Shown here in pieces: positions 1 to 8,201 of a stretch of 64,000 bases of DNA. Numbering within the stretch: the first letter of the stretch is position 1; each line of letters opens with the position of its first letter. The translations under genes and the position numbers were made by a program. The DNA comes from Bacillota bacterium (GTDB lineage Bacteria > Sysuimicrobiota > Sysuimicrobiia > Sysuimicrobiales > Segetimicrobiaceae): positions 23,461 through 87,460 of the forward strand of contig JAJPIA010000063.1 of NCBI GenBank assembly GCA_021324975.1, written 5' to 3'. The notes below the pieces were generated by a model that saw only the letters and a program-made list of their open reading frames with translations, had not been told where the DNA came from and searched no databases.

Positions 1-89
1 CGGGCGGTCCGGCCGGCGCGCGGTGCCGCGCCGTGGGGCTCGGGCGTGCGGTCGAACCGGCGCTTGCGTTCGTACTCCTTAAGCCCCAT
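1..89 (-). CDS. ligD: LigD-type DNA 3'-phosphoesterase, N-terminal fragment (runs off window)
   Basis: Only the first 29 residues are inside the window. The peptide starts MGLKEYERKRRFDRTPEPHG, and the pattern Y-x-x-K-R-x-F-x-x-T-P-E-P is the usual opening of the 3'-phosphoesterase domain of DNA ligase D and of stand-alone LigD-PE proteins. That domain trims 3' ends during Ku-dependent non-homologous end joining. The ATG at 89 has GGAG 8 nt upstream and overlaps the last codons of the DUF72 gene, so the two are probably co-transcribed. The call rests on a short stretch. Whether ligase and polymerase domains follow cannot be seen. Confidence 0.65.
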   Translation of the reverse strand, partial: MGLKEYERKRRFDRTPEPHGAAPRAGRTA

Positions 90-846
90 CAACGAGCTCC
101 ATCAACCGGCGCGCGTAGCCGACGGCTTCCGGCCCGGTCTCGTGCGTGAAGTAGCAGAACACGGGGCGAAGGCCGGCCTGCTCGCGCAGGTGCCGCGCCC
201 ATGTCTGCAGCCGCTCATCGTCGTAGTGAAGCCGGTGCAGCCGATAGTAGCCCCACCCTGCCGTGTGCACGAGCGGCTCGCATCCGTCTTCGTCCTCGGC
301 GATGCAGACCGCGACGCGATGCGTGCGCAGCAACGCGTACGTCGCCTCGTCGTGCCAGCTCGCGTGGCGAAACTCGATCGCCGTGTACGGCAGTGGAGGC
401 ATGGCGACGAGGAACCGTTCCAGCAGCTCGAGATCCCGGCGGAAAGAAGGCGGTAGCTGGAACAGCACCGGCCCGAGCCGGTCGCCGAGTTCGCCGGTGC
501 GCTCGGCCAGCCACCGCAGGTCGTCGTCCACGTCGCGCAGGCGTTTCTGGTGCGTGATGCGCCGGTGCGCCTTGATCGCGAAGCGGAACTCCGGCGGCGT
601 CTGGGCGTGCCACGCCGCGAGCATGGCGGAGGTCGGCATGCGGTAAAACGATACGTTGATCTCCACGGTGGGCAGCGCCGCCGCGTAGTGGGACAGCAGG
701 CGGTCGTTGGGCAGATCCGGCGGGTAGAAGCCGCCCTTCCACTCTGCGAACGCAAACCCCGAGGTCCCGGCGAGGACGCGACCGCGGGCCGCCTCCCCGC
801 CGGCCGCCCGGCCGTCGCTCATGTCCGTCAGCACCTCGTCCGGCAT
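79..846 (-). CDS. DUF72 (YecE-like) TIM-barrel protein
   Basis: The protein opens its domain with GTSGFAFAEWKGGFYP and has the family landmarks FYRMP, AIKAHRRITH and AIEFRHASWH, all typical of DUF72. The family folds as a TIM barrel, and its biochemical role is not settled. GTG at 867 and ATGs at 849 and 846 are possible starts. ATG 846 is preferred because GGAGG lies 6 nt upstream. It is the third gene of a minus-strand run behind the ABC-2 exporter (40 nt gap) and overlaps the start of the LigD-like gene. DUF72 genes often sit near DNA-repair genes, but that link is inference here. Confidence 0.85.
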   Translation of the reverse strand: MPDEVLTDMSDGRAAGGEAARGRVLAGTSGFAFAEWKGGFYPPDLPNDRLLSHYAAALPTVEINVSFYRMPTSAMLAAWHAQTPPEFRFAIKAHRRITHQKRLRDVDDDLRWLAERTGELGDRLGPVLFQLPPSFRRDLELLERFLVAMPPLPYTAIEFRHASWHDEATYALLRTHRVAVCIAEDEDGCEPLVHTAGWGYYRLHRLHYDDERLQTWARHLREQAGLRPVFCYFTHETGPEAVGYARRLMELVDGA

Positions 847-886
847 CATGCGCCTCCGACCGTCCACCCGCGCGGCACGCTCGCGC

Positions 887-1732
887 CTACCCCTCCGTCC
901 GCAGCAGCAGACCCAGCTCGCGGGCGGTGGTCATCACACGCGCAAACACCGCCGCGGCGATCGCGAGCAGCACGACGTTCGTCGCCGCCGCCCATCCGAC
1001 GTGGGCCCACGGAAGCGGACCGCCGGTGAGGACCGTGCGCATCCCTTCGAAAGCGTGCGTGGTGGGCAGCAACCAGGCGATGCGCTGGATCGCCCGGGGC
1101 AGCACGGCCACCGGATAGAAGACCGCGGAGAGCGGTTGAAACAGAAACGGGATGGCCCAGGCCAGCGCTTCGGCGCCGTGGCCGTAGCGCAGGATCAGCG
1201 CCGTCGTGATGATGCCCATGCTCCAGGCGGCAACGATGAGGTTGAGCACGAGCGGCACGAGCGCGAGACCGTAGTGGAAGATGTTGAACGCGTACAGCGC
1301 GAGCGCGAGGACGGCCAGCAGGGTGCCGATGATCACAATTTTCATCACGCCGAGCAGCATCGTGGCGGAGAGAAACTCGGCCGTGCTGATCGGGCTGACG
1401 AAGACGTTGACGAGATTGCGCGACCACACGTCCTCGAGAAACGACACCGAGATTGCCTGCTGAACCCGGAAGAAGATGTCCCACAGGATCATGCCGCCGA
1501 GCAGGAACGCCACGGCGGCGCCGGCACCGCCTCGGAGTTGGCGTACGTAGACGCTGAGAAAGCCCCAGACGAGGAGATCCATCACCGGCCAGTACACGAT
1601 CTCCAGCGACCGGATGAGGCTCCGGCGATACAAGTAGAGCTGACGCTGGAGCAGCGCGAGCACCCGTCCGGCGCTCAGGCCCCGGATCTCCGCCGTCCTC
1701 GCGGCGCGCCGGCTCGCCCCTACCCGCCCCAT
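887..1732 (-). CDS. ABC-2 type exporter permease
   Basis: This is an integral membrane subunit of about 281 residues with six predicted hydrophobic segments, among them LIRSLEIVYWPVMDLLVWGF and stretches near residues 70-90, 135-160 and 185-205. The layout is that of the ABC-2/CcmB-like permease superfamily. Its start overlaps the end of the ATPase gene by 13 nt, with GGAGGAGG upstream of the ATG, so the pair is translationally coupled and forms an export complex. The substrate is unknown. These small two-gene exporters move drugs, lipids or polysaccharides, and nothing nearby distinguishes between these. Confidence 0.85.
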   Translation of the reverse strand: MGRVGASRRAARTAEIRGLSAGRVLALLQRQLYLYRRSLIRSLEIVYWPVMDLLVWGFLSVYVRQLRGGAGAAVAFLLGGMILWDIFFRVQQAISVSFLEDVWSRNLVNVFVSPISTAEFLSATMLLGVMKIVIIGTLLAVLALALYAFNIFHYGLALVPLVLNLIVAAWSMGIITTALILRYGHGAEALAWAIPFLFQPLSAVFYPVAVLPRAIQRIAWLLPTTHAFEGMRTVLTGGPLPWAHVGWAAATNVVLLAIAAAVFARVMTTARELGLLLRTEG

Positions 1733-2478
1733 GCGGCCGGCGCCTCCTCCCGCGCGACGTCGAGAAACATGTGCTCGAGCGTGTCGCGCTCGAACCGGCG
1801 CAATACGTCCCCGGGCGCGCCGTCGGCGAGCAGACGACCACGGTGCAGAAACAGGATCCGGTCGCTGAGCCGCTCGACTTCCTGCATGTTGTGCGAGGTG
1901 TAGAACAGCGTCATCCCGCGCTCGTCCCGAATCTCCTTCAGCGCCTGCCTGACCCGCTCCGCGCCGTCGGGGTCCAGACTCGCCGTCGGCTCGTCCAGGA
2001 AGAGCACCTCGGGATCGTTGAGGAGCGCCTTGACCAACCCGAGCCGCGTCCCTTCCCCCGACGACAGGCGTCCCGCCGCGCGGTCGCGCAGCCGCGTGAG
2101 GCCGAACCGCTGGAGCAGCGCGTCGATGCGGTCCCGTGGACGCGCAAGGCCGTAGAGGCGGGCGAACACCGCGAGATTCTCGCCGACCGTCAGGTTGCCC
2201 GGCAGCGAGACGTACGGCGAGGTGAAATTGACACGCGCCAGGATGCCCCGGCGCGCCTCCGGCATCGGCAGGCCCAGGATCTCCACGCGTCCTCGCGTCG
2301 GCCGCAGCAGCCCGAGCAGCATGCCGAGCGTGGTGGTCTTGCCCGCTCCGTTGGGCCCGAGGAAACCCACGATCTCCCCGCGCTCGACGACAAACGACAG
2401 ATCCTCCACGACGGCCAGCGCGCCGTAGTGCTTCGTCAGGTGCTGCACGAGGATCGCGGGGTCGACCGGCAGGGTCAC
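1720..2478 (-). CDS. ABC-2 exporter ATP-binding subunit, probably leaderless
   Basis: This is an ABC ATPase of the ABC-2 (CcmA/DrrA-like) class. Walker A is GPNGAGKTT (residues 41-49), the signature is LSSGE and Walker B is VLFLDEPTASLDP, followed by the switch His in YTSHN. The frame is open up to a GTG at 2502. However, a perfect TATAAT lies at 2490-2485 inside that extension, exactly 6 nt before GTG 2478, and no Shine-Dalgarno is visible upstream of either GTG. I therefore take 2478 as the start of a leaderless message. The gene pairs with the permease that follows it. Confidence 0.85.
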   Translation of the reverse strand: MTLPVDPAILVQHLTKHYGALAVVEDLSFVVERGEIVGFLGPNGAGKTTTLGMLLGLLRPTRGRVEILGLPMPEARRGILARVNFTSPYVSLPGNLTVGENLAVFARLYGLARPRDRIDALLQRFGLTRLRDRAAGRLSSGEGTRLGLVKALLNDPEVLFLDEPTASLDPDGAERVRQALKEIRDERGMTLFYTSHNMQEVERLSDRILFLHRGRLLADGAPGDVLRRFERDTLEHMFLDVAREEAPAAWGG

Positions 2479-2484
2479 GGCAGC

Positions 2485-2490
2485 ATTATA
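2485..2490 (-). promoter_or_regulatory. -10 box for leaderless ABC exporter operon
   Basis: Perfect TATAAT on the minus strand, followed by GCTGCC and then GTG (2478). No good -35 match is seen at the standard spacing. A 6-nt gap between -10 and start codon puts the transcript start on the G of GTG. Confidence 0.55.
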
Positions 2491-2561
2491 CACCGCCACC
2501 ACGGACCGCCCGCGGCCGGTGGGTCGTCGACGCCGGCCTTCCGCGCGCCCGCATTTGTCCG

Positions 2562-2567
2562 TATAAT
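2562..2567 (+). promoter_or_regulatory. Putative -10 box upstream of the OpuC-type operon
   Basis: Perfect TATAAT in a GC-rich background, about 30-110 nt before the possible starts of the ATPase gene. The -35 region (TTCCGC at 2539-2544) is a poor match. Together with the minus-strand -10 at 2490-2485 it makes 2478-2595 a divergent promoter region. Confidence 0.45.
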
Positions 2568-2672
2568 GGGAAATCGTACGACAGGGGCGACGTTATGCAC
2601 ATTGCCGGCGCCGGGCAGCCAGCGCCGGTACGGCCAGCAGCTTACCAAGGCGTAGACTGGAGCGCCCCGCCC

Positions 2673-3689
2673 ATGATCGGCCTGGACGGCGTGGCCATGA
2701 TCGCGTTTCGCAACGTCTCCAAGCGCTACGCGCACGGGGCGCGGGCTGCCGTCGACGACGTGTCGTTCGACGTGCAGTCTGGCAGCCTGTGCATGATCGT
2801 CGGCACGTCCGGATCGGGCAAGACGACGCTGCTCCGCATCGTCAACCGCCTGATCGAGCCTACCGGCGGCGAGCTGCTCATCAACGGACGCAACGTCCTG
2901 CACGAAGACCCGATCGCCCTCCGCCGCCGCGTCGGCTACGTGATCCAGCAGGTCGGACTATTTCCGCACATGACGGTGGCGGAGAACGTGCGTGTGACCG
3001 CGGAGATCGCGGGATGGACGCGCCGCCGGCTCGAGGGCCGTGCGGACGAGCTGTTGACGCTCGTTGGGCTCGCCCCCGCCGAGTACCGGCACCGGTATCC
3101 CCGGCAGCTGTCGGGCGGAGAGCAGCAACGTGTCGGCATCGCGCGGGCGCTCGCGGCGGACCCCGGGATCTTGCTGATGGACGAGCCGTTCGGCGCCCTC
3201 GACGCCATCACGCGCGACCGCATGCAGCACGAACTCCTCCGGATCCAGCGGAGCCTGCGCAAGACGATCCTATTCGTGACCCATGACGTGGAAGAGGCGC
3301 TGCGGCTCGGCGACCAGATCGTCGTGCTTTCGGGCGGCCGGCTCGTCCAAACCGGCAGCCCGGTCGAATTGCTCGCCCATCCCGCCGACGACTTCGTCCG
3401 CCAGCTCGTCGGCGCCGACAGCGCCGTGCGCCAACTGGAGCACCTGCCGGTCTCGGCCGCGCTCGATCCGCACGCGACGTGGGCGATCGCGCCGGGGGAC
3501 GGCCTGCGCGTGCTGCCGGACAGCACCCTGCTCGATGCCATGCTGCGGCTGCTCGACACCGGCGCGCCCGCCCTCGCCGTCCAACCGCCGTCGTCTTCCG
3601 CGCCGGTGGGCTACGTGACGCCGGCGAGCATCATCCGCCTGATCGCGCCCGGGCGCGGCGGACCCGCGGCACGCGCGGGACACGGGTGA
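2673..3689 (+). CDS. opuCA: Quaternary-amine (betaine/choline-type) ABC importer ATPase
   Basis: ATP-binding subunit of an OpuC/ProV-type osmoprotectant importer. Walker A GTSGSGKTT (about residues 43-51), signature LSGGEQQRVGIARAL, Walker B ILLMDEPFGALD and the FVTHD switch are present. The C-terminal tail of roughly 100 residues resembles the degenerate CBS region of OpuCA proteins. Starts at 2595, 2673 and 2697 are all in frame. I chose 2673 because GGAG lies 11 nt upstream and the family usually starts close to the first strand (MIxFxNVSKxY). It is the first gene of a four-gene operon with two permeases and a binding protein. Confidence 0.88.
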   Translation: MIGLDGVAMIAFRNVSKRYAHGARAAVDDVSFDVQSGSLCMIVGTSGSGKTTLLRIVNRLIEPTGGELLINGRNVLHEDPIALRRRVGYVIQQVGLFPHMTVAENVRVTAEIAGWTRRRLEGRADELLTLVGLAPAEYRHRYPRQLSGGEQQRVGIARALAADPGILLMDEPFGALDAITRDRMQHELLRIQRSLRKTILFVTHDVEEALRLGDQIVVLSGGRLVQTGSPVELLAHPADDFVRQLVGADSAVRQLEHLPVSAALDPHATWAIAPGDGLRVLPDSTLLDAMLRLLDTGAPALAVQPPSSSAPVGYVTPASIIRLIAPGRGGPAARAGHG

Positions 3690-3695
3690 GCCGGC

Positions 3696-4352
3696 GTGCA
3701 CTTTCTTCTCAATCCCGCCAGCTACGATCTCACCGATGCGTCGAGCGTGCCGAACCTCCTGCTGCAACACCTCGTCATCGTCGGCACGAGCATGCTGATC
3801 GCGATCCCGGTCGCCGTGCCCGTCGGCGTCGCGATCGCGCGCTACCGGCGATTCTACCTGCCCGTGATTACGGCGGCGGGGCTCCTGTACACGATTCCCG
3901 GCCTGGCGCTGCTCGCGCTGCTGGTACCGGTGACCGGGCTGAATGCGACGACGGCGATCATCCCGCTCGTCATCTACGCGCAGCTGGTGCTGATCCGCAA
4001 CACCGCCGCCGCGATCGACGCCGTGGATCCACTCCTCGTCGAGACGGGATACGCGATGGGGATGACGCGCGCGCAGGTGCTCCGCCGGGTCGTGGCGCCG
4101 CTGGCACTCCCGCTGGTGGTGGCGGGGCTGCGGGTGGCGACGGTCACCACGATCGGCATCGCCTCCCTCGCTTCGCTCGTCGGCGCCGGCGGCCTCGGGG
4201 ATCTCATCTTTTCCAGCCTGCAGAACACCAACTACGACGAAGTCCTCGGCGGGGCCATCACGATCGCGGCGCTGGCCGTCACCGTCGATCTGCTGCTCCT
4301 TGCCGTGCAGCGGGTGCTCAACCGGGGCCGTCTGCCCGTGGCCCTGTCATGA
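3696..4352 (+). CDS. opuCB: Quaternary-amine ABC importer permease 1
   Basis: Membrane subunit of 218 residues with the binding-protein-dependent transport fold, about five to six hydrophobic segments. The EAA-like loop (DPLLVETGYAMGMTRAQVLRRVVAPLALP) contacts the ATPase. It resembles OpuCB/OpuCD and YehW/YehY-type permeases. The GTG start lies 6 nt after the ATPase stop. It presumably pairs with the next permease as a heterodimer and takes substrate from the binding protein at 5128. Confidence 0.88.
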   Translation: MHFLLNPASYDLTDASSVPNLLLQHLVIVGTSMLIAIPVAVPVGVAIARYRRFYLPVITAAGLLYTIPGLALLALLVPVTGLNATTAIIPLVIYAQLVLIRNTAAAIDAVDPLLVETGYAMGMTRAQVLRRVVAPLALPLVVAGLRVATVTTIGIASLASLVGAGGLGDLIFSSLQNTNYDEVLGGAITIAALAVTVDLLLLAVQRVLNRGRLPVALS

Positions 4353-4398
4353 GGGAGCGCACGGGCGCGGCGCCCGCCGCGGGCGCCGGGAGGGGCTG

Positions 4399-5061
4399 AT
4401 GCTCACCCGCTTGGCGGCGTTCGTCGCCGATCCCGCAAACACGTTTCCGGCGCACACGGCGGAGTACGTGACCCTCTGCGCGGCCGCGGGGACGCTCGCC
4501 GTGCTCACCGGGACCGCGCTGGGCGTGGCGGTGGCGCGTCGGCCGGTGCTGGCGTTCGTCGCCATCAATGGCAGCGGGCTCATGCGGGCGATCCCCGTCA
4601 TCGCGTTTTTGGCCTTCGCCATCCCCTACCTCGGCCTGGGCTTCCTGCCGTCGTTGATCGCGCTCGCCGTGCTCGGCGTGCCGCCCGTTCTCTTGAACAC
4701 GTGCACCGGCATCCGCGGCATCGATCCCGCGACGATCGACGCGGCGCGCGGCTGCGGCATGACGCGGTGGCAGATCGCCCGCCGCGTGCAGCTCCCGCTC
4801 GTCGTACCGGTCATCGCGGCGGGCGCCCGCACGGCGGTGGTGCAGATCGTGGCGACGGCAACGCTCGCCGCATTCATCGGCGCGGGCGGCTACGGCGATT
4901 ACATCCTCTCGGGGCTGTACCAGGTCGACACCACGCAGATTCTGGCGGGGGCGATTCCCGTCACGCTGTTGGCCATCGTCGCGGAGATCACGCTCGGACG
5001 CCTGCAGCACGTCCTGACGCCCGCGGGGCTACGGACGCCGGGAGGTGAAATGCGCCCATAA
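4399..5061 (+). CDS. opuCD: Quaternary-amine ABC importer permease 2
   Basis: Second permease of the OpuC-type system, 220 residues, with the coupling-loop motif DPATIDAARGCGMTRWQIARRVQLPLVVP. The ATG at 4399 is preceded by GGAGGGG, so the in-frame upstream ATG at 4300 is rejected. Sequence similarity to the first permease shows they arose by duplication, as in the OpuC and OsmVWXY families. A 66-nt gap leads to the binding protein. Confidence 0.88.
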   Translation: MLTRLAAFVADPANTFPAHTAEYVTLCAAAGTLAVLTGTALGVAVARRPVLAFVAINGSGLMRAIPVIAFLAFAIPYLGLGFLPSLIALAVLGVPPVLLNTCTGIRGIDPATIDAARGCGMTRWQIARRVQLPLVVPVIAAGARTAVVQIVATATLAAFIGAGGYGDYILSGLYQVDTTQILAGAIPVTLLAIVAEITLGRLQHVLTPAGLRTPGGEMRP

Positions 5062-5127
5062 CGCCTCGTCACCCGCGATCCATCGCCGGACTCGAACGGA
5101 CGCTTCCTTATAAAGGAGGGGAGACGG

Positions 5128-6039
5128 ATGCAACGACACGGTTGGCGGCGTCGCTGCCTCGCGGCGGCCGTCGTCGTCGGGCTCGTCCTGGTCCCGGCCG
5201 CCGCCGGGCCGCGCACCGCCGCGGACGCCGCGGCCATGGCGCATCTCGTGGTCGGCGGCAAGCTCGACACGGAGGCGCAGTTGCTCACCAAGATGTACGT
5301 GCTCCTGTTGCGTCACGCCGGCTTCGATGTCACCGAGAAGGCGAAGCTCGGCACGAACGACATCGTGTTCAGCGCGATTACGAGCGGCCAGATCGACCTC
5401 TATCCCGAGTTTACGGCGACCGGGCTCGCCCGCCTCGGGCTCAAGACCACGCACGACGATCGCCACGACTACGCCGCCGTCAAATCCGGCTACGAAAAAC
5501 GGTACCACATCACCTGGCTCGACATGGCGCCGCTCAACGATACCTACGGCATCTGCTCCACGCAGGCGCGGGCGGGCCAGCTCCACGCCACGAAGGTGTC
5601 CGAGCTGGCGTCGGCGGCCTCATCGCTCACGGTTGCAACCCCGCCGGACGGCAAGACGGATCCCAACGTGCTGCCCGGGCTCAAGGGCACGTACGGTTTC
5701 ACGTTCGGCAAGGTGACCGTCCTCGACGAAGCGCTGACCTTCGCGGCGGTTCAGCAGGGCCGGGCCGACGTCAACGTGTGCTACACCACGAACGCCTTGA
5801 TCCCCAAGAACCACTTCGTCCTGCTCGACGATGACCACCACCTGTTCCCCATCTACCACCCGGCGCCGATCGTCCGCGACGCCTCGCTGCAAAAAGCGCC
5901 GGGGATCGCCGCCGCGCTGAACGGCCTCGCTCCGAAGCTGACAACCACCGTGAGCCAGCAGCTCCAGCTGGAGGTCGTCAACGGCACGTCCGTCACGCAG
6001 GCTGCGACGGATTGGTTGAAAAGCGTGGGGCTCCTGTAA
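5128..6039 (+). CDS. opuCC: Quaternary-amine ABC importer substrate-binding protein
   Basis: Secreted solute-binding protein of 303 residues. The N-terminus (MQRHGWRRRCLAAAVVVGLVLV) is a signal peptide, with likely signal-peptidase-I cleavage after the AxA sites near residues 35-37. The mature part matches the OpuAC/OsmX fold, with GGKLDTEAQLLTKM near the start and the family loop DLYPEFTATGLA. Family members bind glycine betaine, carnitine, choline or similar quaternary amines, using aromatic cages. The exact ligand cannot be read from sequence. A very strong AAAGGAGGGG lies just before the ATG, fitting the need for excess binding protein. Confidence 0.9.
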   Translation: MQRHGWRRRCLAAAVVVGLVLVPAAAGPRTAADAAAMAHLVVGGKLDTEAQLLTKMYVLLLRHAGFDVTEKAKLGTNDIVFSAITSGQIDLYPEFTATGLARLGLKTTHDDRHDYAAVKSGYEKRYHITWLDMAPLNDTYGICSTQARAGQLHATKVSELASAASSLTVATPPDGKTDPNVLPGLKGTYGFTFGKVTVLDEALTFAAVQQGRADVNVCYTTNALIPKNHFVLLDDDHHLFPIYHPAPIVRDASLQKAPGIAAALNGLAPKLTTTVSQQLQLEVVNGTSVTQAATDWLKSVGLL

Positions 6040-6054
6040 CCCGCGCGTATCGTC

Positions 6055-6094
6055 GAGCCGGGCCCGGGCCTGACGCCTCGCCCGGGCCCGGCTC
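6055..6094 (+). terminator. Strong GC hairpin after the OpuC-type operon
   Basis: A perfect 15-bp inverted repeat (arms 6055-6069 and 6080-6094) with a 10-nt loop, 15 nt after the binding-protein stop. It has no U-run, so it may end transcription by another mechanism or protect the mRNA 3' end. Confidence 0.6.
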
Positions 6095-6169
6095 AAACGG
6101 TCGAAGGAGGCGGTCTGCCCCTCACCGAAGCCGCGAGGTACCGCAGTATCGAATCGCGGGAGGCGTCGC

Positions 6170-7285
6170 ATGACGGACGACATCACGCTGCACATTCCCG
6201 GGCCGATTCCCGTGGAGCCGGACGTGCTCGCGGCCATGGCACAACCGGTCCGGCAACACTACGGCGGCGACTGGGTGGCGTACTACCAGGCGTTCACCGA
6301 GCGGCTCCGTCGTGTTTTTGCCGCCGGCGGCACCGTGTATCCGCTCCCCGCCTCGGGCAGCGGCGGTGTGGAAGCCATGATGAGCACCCTCATCGGCAAC
6401 GGCGGGCGCGTGGGGGTCATCGTCAACGGATTCTTCGGCGAGCGGGTGCTCCAGATCGCCCGCGCCCACTCCGCGCAGGTCGAGACGCTCGAGCTGCCCT
6501 GGAACCGTCCGGCCGATCCGGGCGAGGTCCGGACCTGGTTGCGCCGCACCCCCGTGTCGGTGCTTGGGGTCGTGCACAGCGATACCTCGACGGGGGTGAT
6601 CAACCCCGTGGCGGAGATCGCCGCGGCCGCGCGCGAGGAGGGCGTCGCGGTGGCGGTGGACGCGGTCTCGTCGCTGGCCGGCATGCCCGTCGAGACCGAC
6701 GCATGGGGATTGGCGGCGGTCTCGACCGCGTCGCAAAAGTGCCTCGAAGCGCCGCCGGGCCTGGCGCCGGTCGCCGTGACGAAGGCCGGGTGGGAGCTGA
6801 TCGACCGGCAGCCCGAGCCGGCGCGGGGCTGGTATCTCAATCTCCGCACGTGGCGAGAGTACGAGCATTCCTGGCCGCACCATCCGTATCCGGTGACCCT
6901 CGCGACCAACAACATCTTCGCGCTCGACCGGGCGCTGGAGCGAATCCTGGCGGAGGGCTTGGAGGCGCGGTTTGCACGGCACCGCGCGGCGCAACAGGCG
7001 TTGCGCCGCGGGCTGCAGCGCCTGGGGTTCACGGTGCTGGCCGATGCCCGTTGGGCGTCCCCGACCATCACGGTGGCGTACCCGCCGTCGGGTACCAGCC
7101 CCGATCAGATCGTGCAGGGGCTCCGGTCGCGCCACGGCATCGCGATCGCCGGCGGCCTCACGCAGCTCGCCGGAAAAGTGATCAGGGTCGGCCACCTCGG
7201 CACGCAGGCGTACCCCGAGAAGATGCAGCGGGTCGTGGACGCGCTCGAAGCCTGCCTCAAAGAGCTGAGCGCCGCACGGGCCTAG
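6170..7285 (+). CDS. Class V pyridoxal-phosphate aminotransferase (serine-pyruvate / alanine-glyoxylate type)
   Basis: 371 residues of the class V aminotransferase family. The opening HIPGPIPVEPDVL, the glycine-rich SGSGGVEAMMSTLI, the aspartate loop VDAVSSLAGMP and the lysine in STASQKCLEAPPGLA (Schiff-base Lys in the S-x-K segment) are all where serine-pyruvate/alanine-glyoxylate aminotransferases have them. The likely reaction is transfer of an amino group from Ser or Ala to glyoxylate or pyruvate. GGGAGG precedes the ATG. It is separated from the importer by the hairpin at 6055-6094, so it probably has its own transcription control. A functional tie to betaine uptake is possible but unproven. 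Confidence 0.85.
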   Translation: MTDDITLHIPGPIPVEPDVLAAMAQPVRQHYGGDWVAYYQAFTERLRRVFAAGGTVYPLPASGSGGVEAMMSTLIGNGGRVGVIVNGFFGERVLQIARAHSAQVETLELPWNRPADPGEVRTWLRRTPVSVLGVVHSDTSTGVINPVAEIAAAAREEGVAVAVDAVSSLAGMPVETDAWGLAAVSTASQKCLEAPPGLAPVAVTKAGWELIDRQPEPARGWYLNLRTWREYEHSWPHHPYPVTLATNNIFALDRALERILAEGLEARFARHRAAQQALRRGLQRLGFTVLADARWASPTITVAYPPSGTSPDQIVQGLRSRHGIAIAGGLTQLAGKVIRVGHLGTQAYPEKMQRVVDALEACLKELSAARA

Positions 7286-7310
7286 CACCGCCTCTTCCGC
7301 CGCCACCGGC

Positions 7311-8096
7311 ATGATGCCGCCGACGCGTCTCGCCGTGGTCGGCGACATCCACTGCGGCCCCGACCGGGACACCCAGCTCGGGAGCCGCGCGCCGGAGCTG
7401 CTCGACGGCGTCGTGGCCGCGGCGCGCGCGTTCCGGGCGCACGGCATCGTCGACCTCGGGGACCGCATCAACCCGGTGGCGCACGCCCAGGACCGCACGC
7501 GCACGGCATATGTGCGCCGGCGCCTCCTGGAAGCCGGCGTCCCGGTCTACCACGCGCTCGGCAACACCGACGTCGCCAACCTCGAGAAGGATGAAGTGTG
7601 CGCGCTGCTCGGCAAGACCGGACCCTATGAGGTCGCCGAGCTCAACGGGACACGCCTCGTGCTGCTCGACAGCGTCGATCCCCTCGTGGAGCGGGTGGGC
7701 GGAGCGATCGGCGAGGCGCAGCGAGCGTGGCTCGAGGACGCGACCCGCGGCGCGGACCCCTGCGTCGTGTTCTCGCATCATCCCCTGGCAGGCCAGCCGC
7801 TCGAGGGGCACCGCTACTTCGCCGAGCGGCCGCACCTCGCCGCCGTGCGCGGCGGGGAGCATCTTCGCCCGCTCCTCGAACGCCCGGGGGTGCGCGCGGT
7901 GTTCGCCGGGCACCTGCATTGGACGCGCACGGCGGCCGTCGGCGGAACGCCCCACGTGACGCTCGCCTCGCTCGTCGACTGCGCCTACACCGGCGGCGAG
8001 CCCGCGAACGCGTACGCGCTCGTCACCACCGGCTGGGACCGGCTCGACGTCGCCGTCACGGGCCTGCTGCCCGCCACGCTCTCGGTGCCGGCGTAG
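7311..8096 (+). CDS. Calcineurin-like metallophosphoesterase
   Basis: 261 residues with the five metal-binding blocks of the family in order: GDIH (about residues 10-13), GDR, GNTD, HHPL and GHLH. These coordinate a di-metal centre that hydrolyses phosphoesters. The substrate is unknown. Proteins of this size include cyclic-nucleotide phosphodiesterases and nucleases. No signal peptide is seen, so it is cytoplasmic. It starts 25 nt after the aminotransferase stop on the same strand and could share its transcript. Confidence 0.85.
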   Translation: MMPPTRLAVVGDIHCGPDRDTQLGSRAPELLDGVVAAARAFRAHGIVDLGDRINPVAHAQDRTRTAYVRRRLLEAGVPVYHALGNTDVANLEKDEVCALLGKTGPYEVAELNGTRLVLLDSVDPLVERVGGAIGEAQRAWLEDATRGADPCVVFSHHPLAGQPLEGHRYFAERPHLAAVRGGEHLRPLLERPGVRAVFAGHLHWTRTAAVGGTPHVTLASLVDCAYTGGEPANAYALVTTGWDRLDVAVTGLLPATLSVPA

Positions 8097-8161
8097 AACG
8101 CCGCGGCGCCGGCGCCCGCGCACCACCCCACATATTCGTCCGGCCCGGACGCCGCCGTCGG

Positions 8162-8190
8162 TTGACCGGCGCGCATCTACGGCGTATCAT
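8162..8190 (+). promoter_or_regulatory. Sigma-70-type promoter of the MarR-DrrAB operon
   Basis: TTGACC (8162-8167), 17-bp spacer, TATCAT (8185-8190). The predicted transcript start is near 8197, only about 5 nt before the ATG at 8202, and no Shine-Dalgarno precedes that ATG. The direct repeat GTATCATTAG / GTATGGTTAG (8184-8193 and 8200-8209) straddles the start and may be the MarR operator. Confidence 0.65.
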
Positions 8191-8201
8191 TAGCGTAGCG
8201 T

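Noticed and set aside
6122..7504. 460-residue minus-strand frame opposite the aminotransferase
   Set aside because: Shadow frame without recognisable domains.
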